A DNA stretch of 64,000 nt from positions 1-64,000 of the forward strand of contig JAJTXY010000014.1 of assembly GCA_021463865.1 (NCBI GenBank), written 5' to 3'. The number at the start of each line of letters is the position of its first letter. Position 1 is the stretch's first letter. Below the pieces are notes generated by a model. The model did no database searches. It was given only the letters and a program-made list of their open reading frames with translations, and was not told where the DNA came from. The stretch comes from Anaerolineae bacterium (GTDB lineage Bacteria; Chloroflexota; Anaerolineae; Aggregatilineales; J027). This document shows, in pieces, positions 43,286 to 53,612 of this stretch. A program made the translations under genes and the position numbers.

Positions 43286-44232
43286 TTATGGCAAAGGGAA
43301 TGGCGGGGTTTTTCTGAGGGCCAGATCGCCCCGCACCTTTTGCATTACTCGCCACGTCTCATCAATTGTAAAAGTCAGGCGAAGTTGTGGCAGCAATAAG
43401 TTTCGTCTGGCAACTGCTTTAAGGTCAAAAAACCAATAAATCGGCATTAAAGGGGAAATGTTGAGAACACTTTCCTCCGTGCGTTTGACGAGATGATAGT
43501 TCCCATATTCTCCCCTTACGGCTGAAATCACCGAGGAACAAATGACGCTGGGGTGATCCGGTTGCTGGTCAAAGGTATACATCACTGCCCGTTCATAACT
43601 TTCATAACATGGCATCGTCTTTGAAAGTGCGCTGACCCCCTTAAAGCCATTGTCTTTGGTCAGTTGGGCGATATTCTCAAAGAGATGGGCATACCCAACC
43701 TCATGCTCAATGCCCAAACCCAGACAAGCTAATCCTCTAAATTTTAGGATTCGCAATTCGTCAACGGCAAGGATAGATAGCGAATCTTCCAGCATCGTGC
43801 CCGGTTCAGGTTCATCGCCAAACATCAGGCTGTCTATCCCCCCATCTACCAGCAAAATCGCATCAATACCTAGATGTTCGACTAATACACGGTAATTTTT
43901 GATAAGTGGCCTTGCCCCGGTTTTTTCAAAACACCAAATCGTGATGTATTCATTGCGCTCTGCTAAAAACCATTGACTGAGATAGTATTCGGAGAAGTAA
44001 TCGGTAAAAATCTCCAAATCTGCACTCACCCCAACGAGCGTATCGGTTAGTTGCTCACCATCGTTTAATCCGGCAATATCCGAAAAGGAAAGGTTGGCAA
44101 GATGAACATCGAGACCACGCTTTTCCAGTTCAAAATAAATGGGTAGTCCTGAAAAACGTCAAACCCACCGCCAGCCCCCGCAATGAGGATACTTTTACAT
44201 GTGGAAAGCTCATGGAGTATCGGCAAATTCAT
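43286..44232 (-). pseudogene. DUF1152-family protein, split by a frameshift
   Basis: The first part starts at ATG 44232 (GGAGG upstream) and reads MNLPILHELSTCKSILIAGA then GGGFDVFQ, the usual DUF1152 opening. After FQ the frame is lost. The other frame continues without a gap as GLPIYFELEKRGLDVHLANL and SFSDIAGLNDGEQLTDTLVG into the long 247-codon part that ends at 43286. Restoring one G in TTTTTCAG(G)GACTAC near 44147-44150 would give a protein of about 315 residues. It is either a recent mutation or a sequencing error. The family's function is not known to me; the glycine-rich start suggests nucleotide binding. Confidence 0.82.
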
Positions 44233-44444
44233 ATTTATCCTCCCAGAAAAAATGACGTACTCATAGGCTACATCGGTTTTGACATGAGCTATATCAGCCA
44301 AAGACGCCAATTGAAGCCCGTCCGTTTTTGTAATATCATGAAAATGAATTCGCTAATTCCCCCTACCACCACATTTCTCTGCTTCGCGTTACAATCAATC
44401 CGCAAGAACCCCATATGCAGTCCAATTACAAGGAGCCTTTCTTG

Positions 44445-45644
44445 ATGGACACACAGGTAGATACCAAAACCGCTTTTTTGGCGGAGCAACTCGATGAATT
44501 ACGCGAGCAGGGCCTATTTAACACTGTTCGCACGATTGAAAGTGCGATGGGTGGACGCATTGTCGTGGATGGCAAGCCCGTCATCAATTTTTGCGCCAAT
44601 AATTATCTCGGCCTCGCCAATCACCCCCGCTTGGTGCAAGCCGCGAAAGACGCCATTGATCAGTATGGCATTGGGCCGGGCGCGGTGCGAACCATCGCTG
44701 GAACGAACAGTCTGCATGTCAAATTGGAGGAACGGTTGGCCCAATTTAAAGGGGCGGAGGCTGTCTTAACTCTGCAAAGCGGATTTACAGCCAATCTTGG
44801 CTCAATCCCTGCATTGGTCGGCAAAGGCGACGCGATTTTTTCTGATCGCCTCAATCACGCCAGCATTATTGATGGGTGCCGTCTCAGCCGTGCCCAAATT
44901 ATCGCCTATGAACACAACGACCCAGCCGATTTACGCGAGAAAATCAAAGAGGCTATCGCCAGCAAAGAATACACTCGTTATATGATTATCACGGACGGCG
45001 TATTTAGCATGGATGGCGACATTGCCCCCCTGCCTGCCATCTATGAAATTGCCCGTGAATTCGACATCCTATTGATGGTAGACGATGCACATGGCGAGGG
45101 TGTACTAGGTAAAGGCGGGCGAGGGATCGTGGATCACTTTGGGCTGCATGGCAAAGTGGATATTGAAATCGGCACGATGAGTAAGGCGTTCGGGGTAGTC
45201 GGTGGGATTGTGGCAGGCCGCAAAGTGATTATTGATTGGCTGCGTCAGCGTTGTCGTCCATTGCTGTTTTCCAGCGCCATGACCGTCCCGGATACAGCCG
45301 CCTGTTTGGAAGCGGTTGATCTGTTGGAAGAATCTACAGAATTGGTCGAACGGCTGTGGGCCAATGCCGATGTGTTTAAGAAAGGCATGAAAGCACTCGG
45401 TTTCGATACAGGTCAAACCCAAACGCCGATTGTTCCGGTGATGCTAGGTGAGGCGAAATTAGCGCAGCAGTTCAGCCGCCAGTTATTTGAAAATGGCGTA
45501 TTTGCGATGGCGATTGGCTATCCAACCGTGCCACAGGGGAAAGCGCGTATCCGGGTCATGAACACCGCCGCACATACCCCCTCCGACATTGAAGAAGCCC
45601 TCAGCGTGTTTGAAAAAGTCGGCAAGAATTTAGGCGTAATCTAA
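44445..45644 (+). CDS. kbl: glycine C-acetyltransferase / 2-amino-3-ketobutyrate CoA ligase (Kbl type)
   Basis: A 399-residue PLP enzyme of the alpha-oxoamine synthase family. Marks are [47 protein letters not shown] and the Schiff-base lysine in IGTMSKAFG. The length and the opening [20 protein letters not shown] fit Kbl better than BioF. It would convert threonine-derived aminoketobutyrate and CoA to glycine and acetyl-CoA. The threonine dehydrogenase gene is not adjacent. The start at 44445 follows AAGGAG. BioF (8-amino-7-oxononanoate synthase) is the main alternative. Confidence 0.88.
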   Translation: MDTQVDTKTAFLAEQLDELREQGLFNTVRTIESAMGGRIVVDGKPVINFCANNYLGLANHPRLVQAAKDAIDQYGIGPGAVRTIAGTNSLHVKLEERLAQFKGAEAVLTLQSGFTANLGSIPALVGKGDAIFSDRLNHASIIDGCRLSRAQIIAYEHNDPADLREKIKEAIASKEYTRYMIITDGVFSMDGDIAPLPAIYEIAREFDILLMVDDAHGEGVLGKGGRGIVDHFGLHGKVDIEIGTMSKAFGVVGGIVAGRKVIIDWLRQRCRPLLFSSAMTVPDTAACLEAVDLLEESTELVERLWANADVFKKGMKALGFDTGQTQTPIVPVMLGEAKLAQQFSRQLFENGVFAMAIGYPTVPQGKARIRVMNTAAHTPSDIEEALSVFEKVGKNLGVI

Positions 45645-45703
45645 ATATTCCCCTAGATTCAGTATGGCCCCGTGCCCACCAAAAATTTACTATTGAATCA
45701 AAA

Positions 45704-45738
45704 ACACCCAGTCTATTTATTAGACCGGGTGTCTGTTT
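45704..45738. terminator. bidirectional terminator between kbl and clpC
   Basis: ACACCC-A-GTCTA and TAGAC-C-GGGTGT pair with one internal mismatch around a short loop. The genes on both sides converge here. Confidence 0.75.
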
Positions 45739-45757
45739 CTGTTGACAGGTGAACGGT

Positions 45758-48367
45758 TTAGTTCATCGGGGCGGCTTCTTGGGCAACCGCATCGCCCACG
45801 GCTTCACCCTGACCCGCCGAGAAAGTCAGTTCTTTCGTCTCGGCATTGAGGTCAACCACGACGGTACTGCCTACCTCGAAGTTACCCATCAGAATGAAGT
45901 CGGAGAGTTTGTCTTCGACCAAATTCGTCACCACACGGCGCAACGGACGTGCCCCAAATTCGGGGTCATACCCTTGGTCGCCGATAAAGGTACGGGCAGC
46001 GTCGGTCACTTCAAGGCCGAGGTTATGTTCCTTCATGCGGGCGCGGACTTCATGGAGACGCAGTTCCACAATTTCGTTGATTTCCTCACGGGTCAGTGAG
46101 CGGAAGACAATCGTGCCGTCCAAGCGGTTGAGGAATTCGGGGCGGAAATTGCGGCGCAGTTCTTCGGTGACACGCTTGCGCATTTCCTCATATTCTTCGG
46201 CCTGCGACATTTTTTCGTCTTTTTCAAAGCTGAAACCGAGTGTTGTACCGCGTTTGATGGTATCCGCGCCGATATTACTGGTCATGACCACAATCGCGTT
46301 ACGGAAGTCCACTTGGCGACCACGTGCATCGGAGAGGTGGCCTTCTTCCATAATCTGAAGCAGCATATTTAAGGCTTCAGGGTGGGCTTTCTCGATTTCA
46401 TCAAACACCACAATGCTGTAGGGGCGGCGGCGGATGGCCTCGGTCAATTGACCCGCATCCTCGTACCCCACATAACCGGGAGGCGCACCTGTTAGACGAG
46501 CGACGGTATGGCGTTCCATAAATTCACTCATATCGAGTTGAATCAGGGCATCCTCGCTGCCAAACAGGAATTCCGCCAGTGCCTTCGAAAGTTCAGTCTT
46601 GCCGACCCCAGTTGGGCCGAGGAACAGGAATGAACCAATTGGGCGGCGGGGGTCTTTAAGGCCAGCACGAGCACGACGCACAGCCTTGCTAATGGCGGTA
46701 ATCGCTTCGTTCTGGCCGATGATGCGTTCATGCAGGGCGTCTTCCATGCGCAGCAGTCGTTGAGATTCTTCCTCGGCGATGGTGGTGACCGGGATACCCG
46801 TCAACATGCCCAGCACTTCGGCAATGTCCTCCGAGCTAAGACGCGGTTTTTGGGTTTCGGGGTTCCAACTGGAATGGAAAGTTTCGAGCTTGATTTCAAC
46901 TTCGCGCAACTGCGTCTTCATATCTTCCACAATGGCGGGATCAACCTCGGTATTGCGCTGAACATCATCCAACTCGTCCAGCAAATTCAGGCGTTCACGT
47001 TCGGTCTTACGATAGCGGGTGCTGTCGGGACTCTTGTACATGCGAACGCGGCTGGATGCTTCGTCAATGAGGTCAATCGCCTTATCCGGCAGGAAACGAT
47101 CTGGCAGATAACGGGCCGAAAGGTTGGCGGCTGCCTCAATTGCTTCATTGGAAATTTCGAGGTCGTGATGTTCTTCATAATTGCTCTTGATGCCACGTAG
47201 AATTTCGATGGTTTGTTCAATGGTGGGTTCATCTACACGCACTTTTTGGAAACGGCGCTCCAATGCGGCATCATTTTCGATGTGCTTGCGATATTCGTCT
47301 AGTGTCGTTGCGCCGATACATTGCAGTTCACCGCGAGCCAGAGCGGGTTTCAAGATGTTGGCGGCGTCCACACTGCTGCCTGCCGAACCTGCCCCGACCA
47401 GCATATGCACTTCGTCAATGAACAAAATACTGTCAGAGGATTTAAGCTCCTCGACGACACGTTTGAGCCGTTCCTCAAACTGACCGCGATACATCGTGCC
47501 TGCCACCAAACTGCCGACATCCAATTGAAGAACGCGCTTATTAAGCAGCGGGGCAGGGGCATCACGGTCTACAATACGCTGCGCTAGACCTTCGACAATC
47601 GCGGTTTTACCCACACCGGGTTCGCCGATAAGGGCCGGATTGTTCTTGGTACGGCGACTGAGGATTTGAATCACACGCTCAATTTCCATCTCACGCCCGA
47701 TGACCGGATCGAGTTTGTTATCCTCGGCAAGCGCGGTCAGGTCGGTGGCGAGTTGGTCAATTAGCGGGGTGGAACTCTTTTTCTCACGGGGGCGTGATCC
47801 ACGCGGCCCGATTTCAGGGGAACCGCCACTGGCTGACGACGATGCCGATGTCGAACTGCTAGAACCTTCACGACGCGGCGGAAATTCGCGGCGATTACGG
47901 TCAGGGTCTTCCTGCAAAATCCGGCGGGTTTGGCGGCGCACATCTTCAGGGTTAATGTGGAGGCGCTTCAACACTTCAATGGCAACCCCATCTTGTTGGC
48001 GTACCAAGCCCAACAGAAGATGTTCAGTGCCAATATAGTGATGACCCATGCGGCGGGCTTCATCTACGGCTAATTCCAGCACTTTTTTGGTGCTGGGCGA
48101 CAAGTCCATTTGAACTGGGCCAGTGGTGCGATTTGAACTGGTCATGCGTTCGATCAGTTCTTCCACACGACGTTGGTCGAGACCGAGTTCACTCAAAACA
48201 CGACCCGCAACCCCACCCTCTTCACGCATTAAACCGAGCAATAGATGCTCAGTTCCGATGTAGCTATGTTGTAAGCGTTCGGCCTCTTCTTGGGCCAGAC
48301 TCAGCACCCGGCGAGCACGCTGAGTAAAACGCTCCATTTTGTTACCACCTTGATTTCGCTCCGCCAT
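45758..48367 (-). CDS. clpC: ClpC, ATP-dependent protease/unfoldase ATPase subunit
   Basis: An 869-residue Hsp100 unfoldase. Two Clp N-repeats (residues about 12-155) precede a Ser-rich linker (about 165-200), the first AAA domain (Walker [14 protein letters not shown], Walker [16 protein letters not shown]), a short coiled middle region and the second AAA domain (Walker [27 protein letters not shown]). It feeds unfolded proteins to ClpP. The ATG at 48367 has GGGAGG eight bases upstream. An internal ATG at 48337 ([10 protein letters not shown]) matches many ClpC starts but has a weaker site. Confidence 0.95.
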   Translation of the reverse strand: MAERNQGGNKMERFTQRARRVLSLAQEEAERLQHSYIGTEHLLLGLMREEGGVAGRVLSELGLDQRRVEELIERMTSSNRTTGPVQMDLSPSTKKVLELAVDEARRMGHHYIGTEHLLLGLVRQQDGVAIEVLKRLHINPEDVRRQTRRILQEDPDRNRREFPPRREGSSSSTSASSSASGGSPEIGPRGSRPREKKSSTPLIDQLATDLTALAEDNKLDPVIGREMEIERVIQILSRRTKNNPALIGEPGVGKTAIVEGLAQRIVDRDAPAPLLNKRVLQLDVGSLVAGTMYRGQFEERLKRVVEELKSSDSILFIDEVHMLVGAGSAGSSVDAANILKPALARGELQCIGATTLDEYRKHIENDAALERRFQKVRVDEPTIEQTIEILRGIKSNYEEHHDLEISNEAIEAAANLSARYLPDRFLPDKAIDLIDEASSRVRMYKSPDSTRYRKTERERLNLLDELDDVQRNTEVDPAIVEDMKTQLREVEIKLETFHSSWNPETQKPRLSSEDIAEVLGMLTGIPVTTIAEEESQRLLRMEDALHERIIGQNEAITAISKAVRRARAGLKDPRRPIGSFLFLGPTGVGKTELSKALAEFLFGSEDALIQLDMSEFMERHTVARLTGAPPGYVGYEDAGQLTEAIRRRPYSIVVFDEIEKAHPEALNMLLQIMEEGHLSDARGRQVDFRNAIVVMTSNIGADTIKRGTTLGFSFEKDEKMSQAEEYEEMRKRVTEELRRNFRPEFLNRLDGTIVFRSLTREEINEIVELRLHEVRARMKEHNLGLEVTDAARTFIGDQGYDPEFGARPLRRVVTNLVEDKLSDFILMGNFEVGSTVVVDLNAETKELTFSAGQGEAVGDAVAQEAAPMN

Positions 48368-48786
48368 GGGATTGTCCTCCCTTTGGACATGTTTTAAATA
48401 ACTGCCATAACTTCATTGAATGAAACAGTCTATGGCCTTTTACAAACCACCCAAAACGCCCAATAGGGCACAACTAATTTGAACTGTCCCTATTCAGAAC
48501 TCTACCGGAAATTAGTCCGTTACGCTAGATAGAATGTCACTTGCAAACCATACCTTAACGCCTTTTTTTCAAATTTCTATTGTACAAAACACCCCATCCC
48601 AATTTGGATTGTTAACATCCCTACCCGCTTATAAGTTAGACGTTTCTCCCGCTGGAGAAGTTCAGATAGAATTGGAATTTCTCAGAGGAGAAACACTTTA
48701 TAGGATACAGCGCGGCTAATTTCAATTATAGGGGATAGTGGGGACTGACAGCAACAGGCTTAGGTAATTCTTCATGAACCATTTAT
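48368..48786. other. 419-bp intergenic region upstream of clpC
   Basis: It should hold the clpC promoter. A 61-codon plus-strand frame at 48534-48719 has no ribosome site and no recognised similarity, so I do not call it a gene. I see no inverted repeat matching CtsR- or HrcA-type operators. Confidence 0.4.
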
Positions 48787-49235
48787 TTATCGCAGTGCAG
48801 TGGTAGGATACTTTCTCACATGCTTCCTCACATCTTGCCACATCTTGACAGGATCAAGCCCAACGCTTTTAATCATTTGGGCTGCAATAGTGTCTTTGCC
48901 GCGTAAGACTCCTAGCAAAAGGTGCGGAGTAGCAATAAAAAACGAACCCTGCCGCCTCGCCTCATCAACCGCGTGTTCAAGCAGTTTTTTAGTTGGCCTA
49001 GAGAGAGCTAATTCGGCTTCCCCACTTGGATAATCTGCTGTAAATTGCTCAAGTAGGGCAGTCAAACGTTCTTCATCTAATCCCAATTCAACGAGCATTT
49101 GATTGGCAGTTCCTCTTTCTCTTGGGAAAGGCCAACTAAGATATGCTCCGGGCCAATAAAAGTATGCTTCAGTCGTTCTGCCTCTTTCTGAGTAAGATAA
49201 AGGGTTTTTCTTGTTGATATTGTAAAGCGATCCAT
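48787..49235 (-). pseudogene. stand-alone Clp N-domain protein, frameshifted
   Basis: From ATG 49235 the frame reads MDRFTISTRKTLYLTQKEAE, RLKHTFIGPEHILVGL-SQEK, clearly the first Clp N-repeat, then runs out of register near 49110-49125. The other frame continues as RGTANQMLVELGLDEERL and the second repeat (RPTKKLLEHAVDEARRQG, TPHLLLGVLRG) to the stop at 48787. Joined, it would be about 148 residues, the size of a Clp N-domain without ATPase. It resembles the N-terminus of ClpC encoded just downstream and is probably a partial duplicate now decaying, unless the shift is a sequencing error. Confidence 0.8.
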
Positions 49236-49363
49236 TGGTTTTCGCTTCGGCACAGACTTTCGCTCTCTTCTGATGATACTATGCCATAATTATCCCAAGA
49301 ACGTAACCTAGCCATTTTTCCAGTTGAAAATTAACTTTAGACTACCCTAATAGAAATGGCAAA

Positions 49364-49385
49364 GGCGGAACCCGAAAGTCCCGCC
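49364..49385 (-). terminator. possible terminator after the S1-domain gene
   Basis: On the minus strand GGCGG and CCGCC pair around a 12-base loop, followed by TTTGCC. The stem is short. Confidence 0.4.
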
Positions 49386-49423
49386 CATGTTCGTTGCTTC
49401 ATTTTTTACAGCCGGGGCCGTTA

Positions 49424-50866
49424 TTACTTCAGATTTGAATCCGCCATCTTCCAATCAAGATCGAGGTATTCTGGCGAATCCACTTTCTTTAGGCTCAACC
49501 CCAAACGGCGTTGATCGTGGTCAATTTTCACAATCCGCAGGGTCAACACATCGCCCTTGCTAACGACCTCACGTGGATGACGCACACGATGTTCAGACAA
49601 TTCACTGATGTGAATGAGGCCCTCAATTTCCGGGTGATCCACCAATCGTGCAAACGCCCCAAACTTGGTCAGCTTGGTGATGGACGCTTGGATCAACTGC
49701 CCAACCACATATTGGGACTGCACTTCTGCCCAAGGATCACGCTCGGTGCGGCGGACGCTCAACCCAATGCGGCGGCTGCTGGGGTCAACACTGATGACCT
49801 CCACTTCCACCTCTTGCCCGACGGCCAGTAATTCGCTGGGGTGGGTCAGGTGCTTCCACGAAATTTCGGTGAGATGCACCAAACCATCCGCGCCACCAAT
49901 GTCCACGAAAGCGCCAAAATCGGCTACGCTGGTGACTTTACCCTTGCGGCGTTCACCCACCTTCAATTCTTCCAGCAGGCGGCGTTTCTTTTCATCGCGT
50001 GATTCACGGGTGGCAGCCACCTCGGACAAAATCAGGCGGTTGCGGGCGCGCTTGATCTCGACCACTTTGACCATGATGGTTTCACTCACCATGCCGCCCC
50101 AACGCTCTTCGGGGTTTTCGCCAGTGGCGCGGGTACGGCGTTCGGGACTAATCTGGCTGGCAGGTACAAAACCACGCAGCCGCCCAAATCGCACAATCAA
50201 GCCGCCCTTATTGTAACCAGAGACGCGACCTTCATAGAGGGCCTTGCTCTGGAAATATTCTTCAGCCTCGCGCCAGTCGCTTTCTTCCAATGCACGACTG
50301 ATGGATAGAACAGGTCGTCCATCAGGGCCAGCGGCAGCAACGACAAACACCAATACTTTTGCACCCTCTTGTAATGTTTGAATGGTGCTGGTGGTCAGGC
50401 GCTCCAACTCACGACTATTGATGACCCCTTCAACCGTTGCACCGATTTCAACGGTGACTTCAGTGGGGGTGGTCTTCAAAATCGTGCCTTCAATTAAATC
50501 GCCCCGCTTGACACCTGTATCAGGAGCGTGGGGAGATTCTACAACTTCATCTACGGTATCATGATGATCGCCTGCGCCTACTTCTTCGGCATAGGCCTCT
50601 TCATGTTCGACAGGGGTTTCGAGTGCAACTGCATTATTAGCGACATCATGATGATCGCCTACGCCTATTTCTTCGGCATAGACCTCTTCATCTTCGGCAG
50701 GGGCTTCTAGTTCAACTGCATTATTATCAGTAGGGTGATCGCTCACAGGGGTGGACGGTGCCTCCTCTTCTACAAGGCTCGATTGCGAAGTAAGGGCTGT
50801 CTCTGGCTGCGGTGATGAGGATTGCTCTTCTGCTTCTTCATTCACCGGCTCGTGACGGGAATCCAT
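49424..50866 (-). CDS. S1 RNA-binding domain protein (ribosomal protein S1-like)
   Basis: A 480-residue protein. An acidic, Glu-rich N-terminus (about 1-115) with an exact-length tandem repeat precedes four S1 OB-fold domains from about 120 on, seen as GDLIEGTILKTTPTEVTVEIG, YEGRVSGYNKGGLIVRFG, GKVTSVADFGAFVDIGGADG and GQLIQASITKLTKFGAFARL. The third is the best-conserved. It probably binds mRNA at the ribosome, as in other bacteria with four to six S1 units. The start at 50866 has GGAG at eight bases; an upstream TTG is less likely. Confidence 0.88.
   Translation of the reverse strand: MDSRHEPVNEEAEEQSSSPQPETALTSQSSLVEEEAPSTPVSDHPTDNNAVELEAPAEDEEVYAEEIGVGDHHDVANNAVALETPVEHEEAYAEEVGAGDHHDTVDEVVESPHAPDTGVKRGDLIEGTILKTTPTEVTVEIGATVEGVINSRELERLTTSTIQTLQEGAKVLVFVVAAAGPDGRPVLSISRALEESDWREAEEYFQSKALYEGRVSGYNKGGLIVRFGRLRGFVPASQISPERRTRATGENPEERWGGMVSETIMVKVVEIKRARNRLILSEVAATRESRDEKKRRLLEELKVGERRKGKVTSVADFGAFVDIGGADGLVHLTEISWKHLTHPSELLAVGQEVEVEVISVDPSSRRIGLSVRRTERDPWAEVQSQYVVGQLIQASITKLTKFGAFARLVDHPEIEGLIHISELSEHRVRHPREVVSKGDVLTLRIVKIDHDQRRLGLSLKKVDSPEYLDLDWKMADSNLK
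50552..50725. repeat. 87-bp tandem duplication inside the S1-domain gene
   Basis: Two consecutive 29-codon units encode residues 48-76 and 77-105 of the acidic N-terminus. Both begin N-N-A-V-x-L-E and contain D/H-E-E-x-Y-A-E-E and G-D-H-H-D. The reading frame is kept. Confidence 0.85.
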
Positions 50867-51040
50867 AATCTTATCTCCATTGGCTGGCAAAGCATCAGGT
50901 GATTATACTATGCCCGTCGCATAAATCAAAGGTTCAAAAGGAATTACCTTTTCCCTCATATATTTCTCATCTAAGAAAGCTCTCTCACTAAGGGAAGATA
51001 GGAGCAGGAATTGGGACTGCCCCTATCCGCACAGGGGGAT

Positions 51041-51481
51041 TTACTCTACAGTGGATTTGACTAACATTCTGAAAACGTCAGATTCGGTAATCATCCCAAC
51101 CAAGTTGTGGGAAGCGTCCAAGACAGGCAAGCCGCTGACTTTCTTTTCCAGCATAATCTTAGCTGCCGCAATCACCGTCGTATCGGGGTTAACAGTCAGC
51201 ACATCTTTGGTCATAATCTTCTCAACCGTCAACCGACCCCACAGATAATTAATCTCCCAAATGCTGAGTGAAGTGGCATCGGATGGGCTGGCTTCACGCA
51301 CATCACCAATGGTCACAATACCCACCAATTTGTCGTGTTTTACCACTGGCAAACGGCGGACTCTTTTTTCTTTCATCAATTGGTGCGCTTCACCAATTGG
51401 GGTGTCAGGCTCAACTGTGATTACTGATTTGGTCATCCATTCGCTAACTTTTGTCGTCTGAATGGTCATGGGGGCAATCAT
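51041..51481 (-). CDS. CBS-domain pair protein
   Basis: A 146-residue protein made of two CBS domains (VSEWMTKSVITVEPDTPIGE and VEKIMTKDVLTVNPDTTVIA are their starts). Between them lies a short insert (SDATSLSIWEINYLWGRL) that is typical of acetoin-utilisation-like CBS pairs in these bacteria. It should bind an adenosine nucleotide and regulate some partner; none is adjacent. The start could be 51481 or the ATG four codons later (51469). Confidence 0.88.
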   Translation of the reverse strand: MIAPMTIQTTKVSEWMTKSVITVEPDTPIGEAHQLMKEKRVRRLPVVKHDKLVGIVTIGDVREASPSDATSLSIWEINYLWGRLTVEKIMTKDVLTVNPDTTVIAAAKIMLEKKVSGLPVLDASHNLVGMITESDVFRMLVKSTVE

Positions 51482-51620
51482 CCTTTTTGGAGAATGGGCA
51501 GTCTACTTTCATTTTATACCTAAAGTATCGCATTTTCGTTAGATTTGAAAAGTGGCATCTGACCTTACAATTGCCTACAATTCTGCCTGAATTTAAGCGA
51601 GGATTGGATGTTTTAATTCA

Positions 51621-52811
51621 ATGGCCGAGAGTACAGCCAAAGGCGGCTTTGTCTCCAACACCGAAAAATTACAGCGGCGCAACCGTGAACTCTCGATCTT
51701 AAACACGATTGCGGAGGCGCTAAATCGTGAAGTGGATTTGCTGCGTGCCTTGAGTGCGGCGTTAGGGCATGTCGCTACTTTGCTCGATCTGCACACGGGT
51801 TGGATTTTTTTGGTAGATGAGGACACCGGAGAGACCTATCTAGCGGCTACCCAAGATTTGCCTCCAGTGCTGGTTCAACATCCCCGGCTCATGCAAAACA
51901 CCTGTTATTGTTTGGATACCTATCTGGCCGGCGATATGGGAGGGGCGGCAAATGTCAATGTCATCACCTGTACCCGCCTCAAAGGGTTAGTGGATGGCAC
52001 GGACGGTCTGCGTTATCATGCTAGTATTCCGCTTTATGCCAGAGGCAAAAAACTGGGGGTGTTGAATGTCGCCAGCCGCGATTGGCGTGAACTTTCCGCC
52101 GACGATTTACGCCTATTGTACACAGTCGGTGATTTACTCAGTATGGCGATTGAGCGTGCCCTCTTGTTTGCCCGTAGTGGGGAAATTGGGGCTGTTGAGG
52201 AACGCAACCGCCTTGCCCGTGAAATCCATGATACCCTTGCTCAAGGATTGACGGCGATCACTTTACAACTCGAAACCGCTGATGCGCTTTTGGAAAGCAA
52301 TGCTGATACGGAACGGGTTCGCAAAGCCATTCAGCAGGCTATGACCTTGACCCGTGCCAATTTGGAAGAGGCCCGTCGTTCCGTCTTGGATTTACGGGCA
52401 GCCCCGCTTGAAGGTAAAACATTGGCCCAAGCTGTCGCTGATCTCTTGGAAAATTGGTCAAAAACAGCCGAAGTGCAAACGCATCTCGAAATTGAAGGAG
52501 GCCGACGATCTCTGCCCATTCGGATTGAGGCCGGATTGTATCGGGTAGTTCAGGAATCATTGACCAACATTCGTCGCCATGCCCATGCCAATACTGTCAC
52601 AATCCGCATCAGCATGACACCGGAAAACGTCTATTTAATGATTGAAGATGATGGTTATGGATTCGACCCATCGAACATTCCCCAAGAGGGGCGTTATGGT
52701 CTAATTGGGTTGAATGAGCGTGTCAAATTGTTGGGAGGCACATTAAATCTGCAAAGCAATCCCAACAGTGGCACGCGGGTCGAAGTGCAGATTCCATTAG
52801 GAGGCCGCTAA
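51621..52811 (+). CDS. NarL-type sensor histidine kinase with GAF domain
   Basis: A 396-residue soluble kinase. The GAF domain (about 35-182) contains Cys95-x-Cys97 and Cys117 (NTCYCLDTY and VITCTRL). The HisKA_3 dimerisation domain has phospho-acceptor His203 in [17 protein letters not shown]. The ATPase N box reads [15 protein letters not shown], and DDGYGFDP and [14 protein letters not shown] complete it. No membrane helix is visible, so the signal is cytoplasmic. It is coupled to the next gene by a TAATG overlap. Confidence 0.92.
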   Translation: MAESTAKGGFVSNTEKLQRRNRELSILNTIAEALNREVDLLRALSAALGHVATLLDLHTGWIFLVDEDTGETYLAATQDLPPVLVQHPRLMQNTCYCLDTYLAGDMGGAANVNVITCTRLKGLVDGTDGLRYHASIPLYARGKKLGVLNVASRDWRELSADDLRLLYTVGDLLSMAIERALLFARSGEIGAVEERNRLAREIHDTLAQGLTAITLQLETADALLESNADTERVRKAIQQAMTLTRANLEEARRSVLDLRAAPLEGKTLAQAVADLLENWSKTAEVQTHLEIEGGRRSLPIRIEAGLYRVVQESLTNIRRHAHANTVTIRISMTPENVYLMIEDDGYGFDPSNIPQEGRYGLIGLNERVKLLGGTLNLQSNPNSGTRVEVQIPLGGR

Positions 52812-53461
52812 TGGCAAACATCATTCGCATTATCGTTGCGGACGACCACCCTGTCGTGCGCGATGGACTGGTCGCAGTCTTGGGTACACAACCGGATTTT
52901 GAGGTGGTTGGCGAGGCGTCCAATGGACGGGAAGTCTTACGCCTATTGCAAGATCGCCAAGCCGATGTCGCTATGCTCGATTTAGAAATGCCAGAAATGG
53001 ATGGGGTCGAATGTATCATCCGCTTGCGCGAGTCGAATCCCGACTGCCGCGTGATTGTTTTTACCGCCTTTGATACGGATGAGCGTATTTTGAGTGCCGT
53101 CCAAGCGGGCGCACAGGGCTATTTGCTGAAAGGAGCGCGGCGAGAAGATGTCTTTAATGCGATTCGGGTGGTTCATGCCGGAGGGTCGCTGTTAGCTCCG
53201 ATCATTGCTTCCAAACTGCTGCGGCGTGTTAGCCAACCCGATGCCCCTTCTGATCCTGCGCCCGACACTCTGACCCCGCGCGAATTAGAAGTCTTAAAAT
53301 TGATGGCACAAGGGCAACAAAACAAAGAAATCGGTGTGGCGCTGTTTATCAGTGAGCGCACCGTCAAATTTCATGTCAGTTCCATTCTCAGCAAACTCGG
53401 TGCAGGAAATCGGACGGAGGCGGTAGCGATTGCGGCCCAGCAAGGCTTGGTGGAATTATGA
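52811..53461 (+). CDS. NarL/FixJ-family response regulator
   Basis: A 216-residue regulator. The receiver domain has Asp11-Asp12, phospho-acceptor Asp57 ([13 protein letters not shown]) and the Lys in YLLKGA. The C-terminal LuxR-type helix-turn-helix ([20 protein letters not shown], then [20 protein letters not shown]) is complete. It is the cognate partner of the kinase just upstream. Target genes are unknown. Confidence 0.95.
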   Translation: MANIIRIIVADDHPVVRDGLVAVLGTQPDFEVVGEASNGREVLRLLQDRQADVAMLDLEMPEMDGVECIIRLRESNPDCRVIVFTAFDTDERILSAVQAGAQGYLLKGARREDVFNAIRVVHAGGSLLAPIIASKLLRRVSQPDAPSDPAPDTLTPRELEVLKLMAQGQQNKEIGVALFISERTVKFHVSSILSKLGAGNRTEAVAIAAQQGLVEL

Positions 53462-53612
53462 GCCGACGATTCTATGCCAATCGAAACCCTTGCCTTGACG
53501 CTCCTAGCATCTTGCTTTAAAACTGCTACCCGGCAAAAGCATGACTGGCTATCCCCAGCATGTCACGCTACACTAGACAGGTTTACAAATTCGACACGGT
53601 TGGTATGGTACG

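Noticed and set aside
48534-48719. 61-codon plus-strand frame upstream of clpC
   Set aside because: No ribosome site, no recognisable motif and no neighbour on that strand; too short to support alone.
50528-50710. Plus-strand frame with repeated membrane-like segments (FGI, FDRGF)
   Set aside because: It is the antisense of the tandem duplication in the S1-domain gene, which explains its repeats.
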